In this document: in pieces, positions 48,470 through 55,532 of the stretch
Numbering within the stretch: the stretch's first letter is position 1
Layout of the letters: every line of letters starts with the position of its first letter
DNA from: an uncultured Brachybacterium sp.
GTDB lineage: Bacteria > Actinomycetota > Actinomycetes > Actinomycetales > Dermabacteraceae
Assembly (NCBI RefSeq): GCF_947500705.1
Contig: NZ_CANMSY010000001.1
Span: forward strand, 310,001 to 374,000
Reading direction: 5' to 3'
DNA length: 64,000 nucleotides
The notes under the pieces: model-generated
Seen by the model: only the letters and a program-made list of their open reading frames with translations
Database searches by the model: none
What the model was told of the DNA's origin: nothing
Program-made: the position numbers and the translations under genes

Positions 48470-48516
48470 GTGGGCCCGGTGGGGATCGAACCCACGACCC
48501 GCGGATTAAAAGTCCG
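48470..48516. repeat. Right attachment site within tRNA-Lys
   Basis: 47 bp matching 33938-33984 with two compensating differences in the T-stem. It contains the 3' half of the intact tRNA-Lys, so the element restores the gene on integration. Confidence 0.9.
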
Positions 48517-48542
48517 ATGCTCTACCACTGAGCTACAGGCCC
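48471..48542 (-). tRNA. tRNA-Lys (UUU anticodon)
   Basis: 72 nt on the minus strand: acceptor GGGCCTG pairs with CGGGCCC (one G-U), D-arm GTAGCTCAGTGGTAGAGC, anticodon loop CTTTTAA, T-arm GTGGGTTCGATCCCCAC, discriminator A. The 3' half comes from the integrated element. Confidence 0.95.
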
Positions 48543-48670
48543 GTGCCCGCCGAGCGGGCCAGATCATCTTAGCGGCGCGCGAGCGGTGCCGAGGACGCCG
48601 GGGAGCCGGGCGTGGCCCAGCTCCCCGGCGTCGGGCGGTGCACCACCGGCGCAGCGAACCCCCGGACGGC

Positions 48671-50179
48671 TCAGCGAGCGCTGGCCGCCTCGCGCTCGCG
48701 CACGTAGTCGCTGACGTCCACATCCTCCCAGACCTCGACGTTCTTGATCTCCGGCAGGTCGGAGGCCAGGAAGATGGGGTCCAGGCCCTGGGCGCGCTGG
48801 GCGTTGTAGTGCTTCAGCAGCGTGACCGCCGTGGGCGTGAGGATCGCGATCACCACCAGGTTGATGAGGGCGATGAACACCATGGACACCCCGGCGATGG
48901 TCCAGGCGAGGTCCACCGCAATCACGGAGCCGAGGAACACCAGCGCCACCACGGCGATGCCGAAGGCAACATGCCAGCCGCGCTTGGCGGTCAGGAAGTG
49001 CATATTCGCCTCGCCGTAGGAGAAGTTCCCCAGCACCGAGGTGAAGGCGAGCAGGAACATGATCACGGCGAGCAGCACCGCGGCCCAGGAGCCGAGGTTG
49101 GAGGCCAAGGACTCCTGCACCATCATCAGGCCCTCTCCGCCGACGGAGACGTCGGGGAAGGAGACCAGCACGATGAACCCGGTGATCGAGCAGATCAGCA
49201 GGGTGTCGAAGTAGACGCCGAGGGTCTGCACCAGGCCCTGCTTGACCGGGTGGCTCACCGAGGCGGTGGCGGCGACGTTGGGGACCGAGCCCATGCCGGC
49301 CTCGTTGGAGAGCATGCCGCGCTGGACGCCGTTGACGATGGCGGCACCGATGCCGCCGCCGATGACGGCCTGCGGGTTGAATGCCTCGGTGACGATCTGG
49401 CCCAGCACCCGGGGCACCTCGCCGAGGTTCATGCCGACGATGACGATGCCGATGATCAGGTAGATCAGCGCCATGATCGGCACCATCCTCTGCGCGACTG
49501 ACGCCACCCGGCGCATGCCGCCGAAGATGATCCCGGCGGTGAGCAGCGCGAGCACCACGCCCAGCACGATCGGGAGCCAGGACAGGCCCTCAGGATCGGT
49601 GTAGAGCGCGACGGCGCCGGAGACGGCATCGACGATGGTGTTGGCCTGCAGCGAGGTGAACGCGAAGGCGAAGCAGAAGATGAACAGGATCGCGAAGAAC
49701 GCGCCGAAGCCGCGACTGCCCAGCCCGCGGTGGATGTAGAACGCGGGACCGCCCTTGTAGGTGTCCGCAGAGCGGGTCTTCCACAGCTGCGCGAGGGTGG
49801 ACTCGATGAAGCTCGCCGCGCCGCCGACGATGCACATGATCCACATCCACAGCAGCGCACCTGGCCCGCCGAGGAAGATCGCCCCGGCCACGCCGGAGAT
49901 GTTCCCGGTGCCCACGCGGGCGGCGGCGGAGACCGAGAAGGCCTGGAAGGCGCTGAGGGACTTGGTGCGTTCGGTGCGCTTACGCCCGCTGCCCACCGGC
50001 TCGCGCTGGGCCTTCTGAGTGATGGCGCCGAGCATCGCGGGAATCATCCGCAGCTGCACCGCACCGGTGCGGATCGTGAAGTAGAGACCGAGCACCACGA
50101 CCACGGGCATCCCTGCCCAGGTCCAGAGCCAGCCCTCAGCATTTCCGAGGAACTCGTTGAGTGTTTCGAGGGGGTTCAT
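48671..50179 (-). CDS. AGCS-family sodium:alanine/glycine symporter
   Basis: 502 residues from ATG 50179; the frame is open further upstream but those residues are not family-like. About ten to eleven membrane helices. Hallmarks: FQAFSVSAAARVGTGNISGV, GGPGALLWMWIMCIVGGAAS, KTRSADTYKGGPAFYIHRGL, and GMLSNEAGMGSVPNVAATAS. These are the conserved sodium and substrate regions of AlsT/DagA carriers. It imports alanine or glycine with Na+ across the cytoplasmic membrane. It is divergent from the ectoine operon, from which it is separated by ~340 bp. Confidence 0.93.
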   Translation of the reverse strand: MNPLETLNEFLGNAEGWLWTWAGMPVVVVLGLYFTIRTGAVQLRMIPAMLGAITQKAQREPVGSGRKRTERTKSLSAFQAFSVSAAARVGTGNISGVAGAIFLGGPGALLWMWIMCIVGGAASFIESTLAQLWKTRSADTYKGGPAFYIHRGLGSRGFGAFFAILFIFCFAFAFTSLQANTIVDAVSGAVALYTDPEGLSWLPIVLGVVLALLTAGIIFGGMRRVASVAQRMVPIMALIYLIIGIVIVGMNLGEVPRVLGQIVTEAFNPQAVIGGGIGAAIVNGVQRGMLSNEAGMGSVPNVAATASVSHPVKQGLVQTLGVYFDTLLICSITGFIVLVSFPDVSVGGEGLMMVQESLASNLGSWAAVLLAVIMFLLAFTSVLGNFSYGEANMHFLTAKRGWHVAFGIAVVALVFLGSVIAVDLAWTIAGVSMVFIALINLVVIAILTPTAVTLLKHYNAQRAQGLDPIFLASDLPEIKNVEVWEDVDVSDYVREREAASAR

Positions 50180-50520
50180 GCGCACGAGAGTAGCGAGGTG
50201 GCTCGCGGAGGGGCCCTGCCTGCACCCTCCGCGATCACTCTCGGCGACAGTGTCGTACCCGCGCGTGTACGTGTACGCGAGGGTGTGTCCCGCATCGCGG
50301 CCACGTGACGCACCCCACAGCTGCGCCGCTCCGGGCGCGCAAATTCCCTGTTGGCAGACGACATCGTCCCAGGTCGCTATGAATAGAACCCGGTTGTCCG
50401 ACAATCCGATTCCCGGACGACGGGCGGTTACAGTTGCATCACGACACTCCGGGGAGACCCCTCCGAAGGCCCCCGGGGGGCTCCCCAAGCGTCGCTGCTC
50501 TCGATACCGTTGACGGCGAT
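50180..50520. promoter_or_regulatory. Divergent intergenic region upstream of ectA
   Basis: No gene is seen. It must carry the ectABC promoter and that of the symporter. GCGTGTACGTGTACGCG (50256-50272) is a partial palindrome. I could not find a well-spaced -35/-10 pair; TTGGCA (50351) and TATGAA (50378) are 21 bp apart, too far for a standard promoter. Confidence 0.35.
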
Positions 50521-51072
50521 ATGGGCCCGTTGATGACGCACAGCGCAGACCACCCGTCCACCTCCGAGCAGACGACCGAACCGGGTTCCGACCTGGAATT
50601 CCGCCCTCCCACCACGGAGGAGGGCGCCGCCATGTGGCGGATCGCCCGCGACAGCGGCACGCTCGACCTGAACACCTCCTACGCCTACCTGCTGATGGCC
50701 CGCGACTTCGCGGCGACCACCCGCCTGGCGGTGCGTGAGGGAGAAGCTGTCGGGTTCGTGCTCGGCTACCTGCGACCTTCAGCGCCGCAGACCCTGTTCA
50801 TCTGGCAGATCGCCGTGGACGAGTCCCAGCGCGGGCAGCGCCTCGCCGCCCGCCTGCTCGACGCCCTGCTGGCGGACCTCCCGCAGGTCGCAACGCTCGA
50901 GACCACCATCACGGCGGACAACGCCGCGTCCCAGCGGCTGTTCGCCTCCTTCGCCGAGCGCCATGGCGCCGAGCACGCGATCGAGTCGCTCTTCGCAGAA
51001 GCCCACTTCCCGGACCCCGGCCACGGCGCCGAGCTGCTGCATGTGATCAGCGGACTGCACGCCGGGACCTGA
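50521..51072 (+). CDS. ectA: L-2,4-diaminobutyrate N-acetyltransferase (EctA)
   Basis: About 183 residues from ATG 50521 (ATG 50533 is equally possible; neither has a strong ribosome site). GNAT fold with EFRPPTTEEGAAMWRIARDS, LNTSYAYLLMARDFAATTRL typical of EctA, the acetyl-CoA loop IAVDESQRGQRLAARLLDAL, and ETTITADNAASQRLFASFAE. It acetylates diaminobutyrate, the second step of ectoine synthesis, in the cytoplasm. It is the first gene of ectABC. Ectoine protects against osmotic stress. Confidence 0.95.
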   Translation: MGPLMTHSADHPSTSEQTTEPGSDLEFRPPTTEEGAAMWRIARDSGTLDLNTSYAYLLMARDFAATTRLAVREGEAVGFVLGYLRPSAPQTLFIWQIAVDESQRGQRLAARLLDALLADLPQVATLETTITADNAASQRLFASFAERHGAEHAIESLFAEAHFPDPGHGAELLHVISGLHAGT

Positions 51073-51165
51073 ACCCGGGCTCCTCCGAACCACCCGTCGG
51101 CGCGGGCGCTTCCGTACGCCCTCGCGCCATCCACAGACCATCGAACCACCACCCAGGGAGATGTC

Positions 51166-52485
51166 ATGACCATGACTGCACCGACCGAGACCACCGCGAA
51201 GCCCGAGCTGACCGACGAGGTCAGCGCCCCCACCGTCGACCCGACTGAGCTCGAGTCCGGCGTCCGCAGCTACTCGCGCGGCTGGCCCGCCGTGTTCACC
51301 CACGCCAAGGGCTCCGTGCTCACCAGTGAGGACGGCCGCGAGTACATCGACTTCTTCGCCGGTGCCGGCACGATGAACTACGGGCACAACCACCCCGAGC
51401 TCAAGAAGGTCGTCATCGACCACTACCTCGAGGACCGGGTCGTGCATGGCCTGGACATGTTCACCGACGTCCGCCGCGAGTTCCTGCAGACCTTCGATGA
51501 GAAGATCCTGAAGCCCCGCGGGCTCGACTACAAGGTCTCCTTCCCCGGCCCCGGCGGCACCAACGCCGTCGAAGCCGCGCTGAAGCTGGCCCGCAAGGTC
51601 ACCGGGCGCGAGTCCGTCATCAGCTTCACCAACGCCTTCCACGGCATGACGCTCGGCGCTCTGTCCGTCACCGGCAACTCGATGAAGCGCGGAGGCGCCG
51701 GGATCCCCCTGGTGCACGCCACCCCGATGCCGTTCGACGACTACTTCGGCCAGGTCGTCCCTGACTTCATGTACCTCGAGGCCCTGCTCACCGACGACGG
51801 CAGCGGCCTGAACAAGCCCGCCGCCGTGATCGTCGAGACCGTCCAGGGCGAGGGCGGCATCAACGCCGCCCGCGCGGACTGGCTGCGCGGCCTCTCCGAG
51901 CTGTGCAAGAAGCACGAGATCCTGCTGATCGTCGATGACATCCAGATGGGCTGCGGCCGCACCGGAGGGTTCTTCAGCTTCGAGGAGGCCGGGATCGAGC
52001 CGGACATGGTGACGCTCTCGAAGTCGATCAGCGGTTACGGCCACCCGCTCGCGCTCACCCTGATCAAGCCCGAGCTCGACATCTGGGAGCCCGGCGAGCA
52101 CAACGGCACCTTCCGCGGCTTCGGCCCCGCCTTCGCGACCGCCACCAAGGCGATCGATCTGTTCTGGAGCGATGACGAGCTCGAGCAGTCGACCATCGCC
52201 AAGGGCGCCTACGTGGAGAGCCGCTTCAACCGCATCGCCGCCAAGCACATCGATCATGAGCTGATCGTCAAGGGTCGCGGCCTCGCCCGCGGCCTGCAGA
52301 TGCCCGATGGTGAGATCGCCGGGAAGATCGCGGCCCGCGCCTTCGAGGAGGGCCTGCTGGTGGAGACCTCCGGCCCCTCCGACGAGGTCGTCAAGCTGCT
52401 GCCGGCGCTGACCATCCCCGATGAGCTGCTCGCCAAGGGCCTCGACATCATCGAGTCCGCCGTCGACGAGGCGCTCGCCGCCTGA
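51166..52485 (+). CDS. ectB: Diaminobutyrate-2-oxoglutarate transaminase (EctB)
   Basis: 439 residues, class III PLP aminotransferase. FFAGAGTMNYGHNHPELK, VSFPGPGGTNAVEAALKLAR, IVDDIQMGCGRTGGFFSFEE and the Schiff-base Lys in VTLSKSISGYGHPLAL (about residue 286) are as expected for EctB. It makes L-2,4-diaminobutyrate from aspartate semialdehyde and glutamate, the first dedicated step. CAGGGAGATGTC before the ATG is the ribosome site. Confidence 0.96.
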   Translation: MTMTAPTETTAKPELTDEVSAPTVDPTELESGVRSYSRGWPAVFTHAKGSVLTSEDGREYIDFFAGAGTMNYGHNHPELKKVVIDHYLEDRVVHGLDMFTDVRREFLQTFDEKILKPRGLDYKVSFPGPGGTNAVEAALKLARKVTGRESVISFTNAFHGMTLGALSVTGNSMKRGGAGIPLVHATPMPFDDYFGQVVPDFMYLEALLTDDGSGLNKPAAVIVETVQGEGGINAARADWLRGLSELCKKHEILLIVDDIQMGCGRTGGFFSFEEAGIEPDMVTLSKSISGYGHPLALTLIKPELDIWEPGEHNGTFRGFGPAFATATKAIDLFWSDDELEQSTIAKGAYVESRFNRIAAKHIDHELIVKGRGLARGLQMPDGEIAGKIAARAFEEGLLVETSGPSDEVVKLLPALTIPDELLAKGLDIIESAVDEALAA

Positions 52486-52599
52486 GACCGCTCTTCCGTC
52501 GGCCCGCCTGCACCTGAGGGCGGGCCGACGGCCTGCGCCGGGCACCACGCGCCGGCGCAGAACCCCTGCCCCTGGACCATCCACCGGAAGGACACCACC

Positions 52600-52992
52600 A
52601 TGCTCGTTCGCTCGCTCGCCGAGGTCGAAGGCACCGACGCCGACATCCAGTCGGACACCTGGCGCTCCAAGCGCATCATCCTGGCCAAGGAGGGCGTGGG
52701 CTTCTCCGTCCACGAGACCACCCTCTACGAGGGCACCGAGAGCTACTTCTGGTACGCCAACCACATCGAGGCCGTCTTCATCACCCATGGTGAGGGCGAG
52801 ATCGAGGACCTGGCCACCGGTGAGGTGCACCAGCTCGCGCCGGGCACCCTGTACCTGCTCAACGACCACGACAAGCACAAGGTGCGGGTCCGCAAGGAGA
52901 TCCGCTGCGTGTGCGTGTTCAACCCGCCGGTCACCGGCCGCGAGGTCCACGACGAGAACGGCGTGTACCCGCTGATCACCGAGGACGCCTGA
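52600..52992 (+). CDS. ectC: Ectoine synthase (EctC)
   Basis: 130 residues, single cupin. [70 protein letters not shown] and [20 protein letters not shown] are EctC signatures; the Glu, Tyr and His metal ligands are retained. It closes N-gamma-acetyl-diaminobutyrate to ectoine. No ectD hydroxylase follows, so hydroxyectoine would need a gene elsewhere. A strong terminator ends the operon. Confidence 0.96.
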   Translation: MLVRSLAEVEGTDADIQSDTWRSKRIILAKEGVGFSVHETTLYEGTESYFWYANHIEAVFITHGEGEIEDLATGEVHQLAPGTLYLLNDHDKHKVRVRKEIRCVCVFNPPVTGREVHDENGVYPLITEDA

Positions 52993-53013
52993 GCTCAGCG
53001 CCTCGCACGAGGA

Positions 53014-53054
53014 CGGGGCCCGGCAGGATCATCGATCCTGCCGGGCCCCGTTTT
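53014..53054 (+). terminator. Intrinsic terminator of ectABC
   Basis: CGGGGCCCGGCAGGAT and its exact complement around CATCG, followed by TTTT. One of the strongest hairpins in the window. Confidence 0.93.
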
Positions 53055-53109
53055 GTCGTGCGGGCGATGCCCCGTCGTGCGGGCGGTGCCCAGTCGTGCG
53101 GGCGTGATG
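53055..53109. repeat. Three 19-bp tandem repeats after ectC
   Basis: GTCGTGCGGGCGATGCCCC, GTCGTGCGGGCGGTGCCCA and a shorter GTCGTGCGGGCGTGATG lie directly after the terminator T-run and stop 2 bp before the end of the convergent gene. Confidence 0.85.
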
Positions 53110-53111
53110 GT

Positions 53112-53480
53112 TCAGCCGGCGTGCACTCCCCCGCCACGGGCCTGCGCGATCGCCTCGATCCACGACGTGCGACCGGTGACCACATAACTCAGCACCGTGC
53201 CGTCGCGCAAGGTGACCGCGATCGAGTTCGGCATCAGCGGGATCACCCCGAGCAGCTTCGTCCAGGCGGTGCCCACCTCGGCGATCAGCGCGAGCGGCAC
53301 CTCCGAGGGACCCGACCGGACGTTGAACGCATGGCCGACGAACACCAGACGCTCCGTCGTGAGGAACAGCTTCCCACCGGCCGTCTCGGCGCCGCGCTGC
53401 ATGTTCGCGCCGCCGCTGCGCACGAGTGACTCACCAGCCGCGAGGGGGAAAGGGAGGACGGCGTGATCCTGGGTGCTCAT
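53112..53480 (-). CDS. GRAM-like domain protein
   Basis: 122 residues. ETAGGKLFLTTERLVFVGHA, then GPSEVPLALIAEVG and NSIAVTLRDGTVLSYVVTGR form the beta strands of a small GRAM/PH-like fold, which binds membranes or peptides. The last helix is WIEAIAQARGGG. It starts inside the stop of the upstream membrane-protein gene (4-bp overlap), so the two are made together. Function unknown. Confidence 0.75.
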   Translation of the reverse strand: MSTQDHAVLPFPLAAGESLVRSGGANMQRGAETAGGKLFLTTERLVFVGHAFNVRSGPSEVPLALIAEVGTAWTKLLGVIPLMPNSIAVTLRDGTVLSYVVTGRTSWIEAIAQARGGGVHAG

Positions 53481-54151
53481 GCCCTGCTCCTGCGCATGAT
53501 CAGCAGGACCACACCGATCGCCAGCAGCAGGAAGCCGAGCGCCCCACCACCGATGCCCAGGAAGATCCCTCCGATGCCGGCGAAGATGCCGCCGATCGAG
53601 ACGGGAGGTCCGACCGCGATCGGCGTGCCGCCGCAGTCGATCGAGTACTCGCCGGCCTCGTTCGCGGTGAAGGAATCCACCGAGACCCAGTTCGCGTCTC
53701 CGGTGCCGATCCTGCTGTTCTGCGAGCTGCCTTCGCCGACGGCATCCTCGGAGGGGCCCTCGATGGTGCAGCTCGGTACGGCCGTGCCCTCCTCGACATA
53801 GATCTGGAGCGTCTCGTCGGCCTCGATCTCCATGTGGGCGACTCCGTCGTCGAAGTGCGTGAGCGCCCCCGCACTGCCCGCAGCGCCGCCGATGCCGATG
53901 ATCGCCAGCACCAGGCCGATGATCACACTGAGGGCGAGGATCACCGAGCCGAGGATGATCAGGACCTTCGGCACTCTGGATGGCTTCTTGGCCGGGGCGG
54001 TGGAGCCGCCCTGGCGTGCGGAGAAGCCGCCTTGAGGGCCGGAGCCCTGGGGTCCGGGCGCGCCCGGGGAGGGTATGCCGCCCTGCGCGGGGACACCGTG
54101 CCGGGGGGACAGCGGGCCGGGTGACGGCTGCTGCGAGGGAGGCTGGGTCAT
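53477..54151 (-). CDS. Membrane protein with Pro/Gly-rich N-terminus, unknown function
   Basis: 224 residues. Residues 1-55 are rich in Pro, Gln, Gly and Ser; a helix VLIILGSVILALSVIIGLVLAI (about 65-87) crosses the membrane; an outer, acidic beta-rich domain with two Cys (PSCTIEGPS, YSIDCGG) that could form a disulfide follows; then Gly-rich hydrophobic segments ending LLLAIGVVLLIMRRSRA. It is coupled to the GRAM-like gene. I recognise no named family. Confidence 0.7.
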   Translation of the reverse strand: MTQPPSQQPSPGPLSPRHGVPAQGGIPSPGAPGPQGSGPQGGFSARQGGSTAPAKKPSRVPKVLIILGSVILALSVIIGLVLAIIGIGGAAGSAGALTHFDDGVAHMEIEADETLQIYVEEGTAVPSCTIEGPSEDAVGEGSSQNSRIGTGDANWVSVDSFTANEAGEYSIDCGGTPIAVGPPVSIGGIFAGIGGIFLGIGGGALGFLLLAIGVVLLIMRRSRA

Positions 54152-54249
54152 GAGGAGCTCCTGGGCGGTCTCGGGGGCGACGGGATCAGGCTATCGCCCG
54201 CCCGGCAGAGCTCCGCAAGGCTTCTCCCCCGCCGCCTAGACTGATCACC

Positions 54250-54903
54250 ATGCCTGATCCCCTCGTCCTCGCCGCCGATGTCGAGACCGAGCTGGTCGAG
54301 AAGCGCTCCCGATTCCTCACCCGGCTGCACCGTGTCGAGGAGGTCGAGCAGGCCGATGCCCTGCTGCGAGCGGCTCGGGCACAGCACCCTGATGCGCGCC
54401 ACCATTGCACCGCCCTGGTGCTGGGCGAGACGGCGCAGCGGGCGGAGATGCACCGTTCGAACGACGACGGCGAGCCGGCCGGGACGGCGGGGATGCCGAT
54501 GCTGCAGTCCCTGCTGCATGCACGACTGGTGGACACCTTCGCAATCGTGATCCGCTACTTCGGCGGGGTGAAGCTCGGTGCGGGCGGGCTGGTGCGCGCC
54601 TACACCGCCGGCGTCGAGCAGGCGGTCATGGCGGCGACCCTGCTGCGCCGCACCGAGCTGGTGGTCGCGCAGATCGAGGTGCCTCCGGCGGAGGTCGGGA
54701 TCGCGGAGAACGCCGTGCGGATATGGGCCGCCGCCCGGGGCGCTGCGGTCGAGCCGACGCAGTACTCCGCACGCAGCGCGCTGCTGACGGTGCTGGTCGC
54801 CCCGGAGGACTTCGACGAGCTCACCGCGGACACCGCCCGCTGGTCCTCCGGGCGACGCGCCGTCGAGGACGCGGGTCGGCGCGCGGCCGACGTCCCGCTC
54901 TGA
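54250..54903 (+). CDS. yigZ: YigZ/IMPACT family protein
   Basis: 217 residues. The UPF0029 signature is visible as HHCTALVLGETAQRAEMHRS, NDDGEPAGTAGMPMLQSLL and IRYFGGVKLGAGGLVRAYTA. The C-terminal ~75 residues (VVAQIEVPPAEVGIAENAVR) form the second ferredoxin-like domain. The family is linked to translation regulation in eukaryotes (IMPACT) and has no agreed bacterial role. Length and domain order are standard. Confidence 0.93.
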   Translation: MPDPLVLAADVETELVEKRSRFLTRLHRVEEVEQADALLRAARAQHPDARHHCTALVLGETAQRAEMHRSNDDGEPAGTAGMPMLQSLLHARLVDTFAIVIRYFGGVKLGAGGLVRAYTAGVEQAVMAATLLRRTELVVAQIEVPPAEVGIAENAVRIWAAARGAAVEPTQYSARSALLTVLVAPEDFDELTADTARWSSGRRAVEDAGRRAADVPL

Positions 54904-54967
54904 CCACTGGGCATGCGGGGCGCAGCGGGCGCCGCGGGGGCTGCGAGGCCGGGCAGACGCATGACAA

Positions 54968-55000
54968 CGGCGCCACCCCGGGATACCCGGGATGGCGCCG
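54968..55000. terminator. Terminator hairpin after yigZ
   Basis: CGGCGCCA-CCCCGGG and CCCGGGATGGCGCCG pair with one wobble and an ATA loop, between yigZ and the convergent small membrane protein gene. Confidence 0.8.
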
Positions 55001-55036
55001 TCGACGAGGTGGCGCTCAGGCGCACACGTCAGGAGA

Positions 55037-55321
55037 TCAGGCGCGGCCCTTGGTCGCGAGGCCGTAGATGGCCATGACGATGATCGCGCCGACGATGCCC
55101 AGCAGGATGGTGCCGATGCTCCAGGGGTTGCTCATGATGCCGCTGATGCCGTCGCCACCCAGCAGTGCACCGATGAAGCCGCCGACGATCGCGCCGATGA
55201 CGCCGAGCACGATGGACATGCCGAGGCTCATGGCCTGCTTGCCAGGCATGACGGCCCGTGCGAGGAGGCCGATGATCGCGCCGATGATGATCCAGGAGAT
55301 GATGAGTCCGATGAGGCCCAT
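55037..55321 (-). CDS. GlsB/YeaQ/YmgE-family stress membrane protein
   Basis: 94 residues from ATG 55321. Three Gly-rich helices: MGLIGLIISWIIIGAIIGLL, SLGMSIVLGVIGAIVGGFIG and SIGTILLGIVGAIIVMAIYG, with ARAVMPGKQAM after the first, the family pattern of transglycosylase-associated proteins. These are widespread small membrane proteins induced by envelope or alkaline stress; the molecular role is unknown. The frame is open upstream to 55651, but that part is antisense to the next gene's start. Confidence 0.9.
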   Translation of the reverse strand: MGLIGLIISWIIIGAIIGLLARAVMPGKQAMSLGMSIVLGVIGAIVGGFIGALLGGDGISGIMSNPWSIGTILLGIVGAIIVMAIYGLATKGRA

Positions 55322-55532
55322 GAGTGTCAGTCCATTCTTTGGGGAAGAGAAGGGTGCTTGCCCACCCATTGTGGAGCACATTCCGAGCATTTCCGTGGAG
55401 GCTGCGCATATGTCCAGGTCACAGGAGCGACCATGTGGTCCGTGCGTGTCGATTAAGGGTCTCGACGCTGAGGGGTTCGCGCAGTGAGTCCCCCCGTGTT
55501 CGTCGCTCCCCGGCCCCCTGCTGGTCACCTCG

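Larger units (their letters stand above)
33938..48516. mobile_element. pSAM2-like integrative element (AICE) in tRNA-Lys(UUU)
   Basis: About 14.5 kb between two 47-bp direct repeats (33938-33984 and 48470-48516, two mismatches). The right copy is the 3' part of an intact tRNA-Lys gene and the left copy is a tRNA 3' fragment. Inside are the AICE backbone genes in the usual order: GntR/KorSA-like repressor, pra, small membrane protein, traSA (FtsK-like), repSA, xis, int. Unlike pSAM2, the integrase is not next to the attachment site; about 4 kb of cargo lies between them. A second, lower-GC cargo block lies at the other end. The rep gene has a -1 frameshift, so autonomous excision-replication may be impaired. 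Confidence 0.92.
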
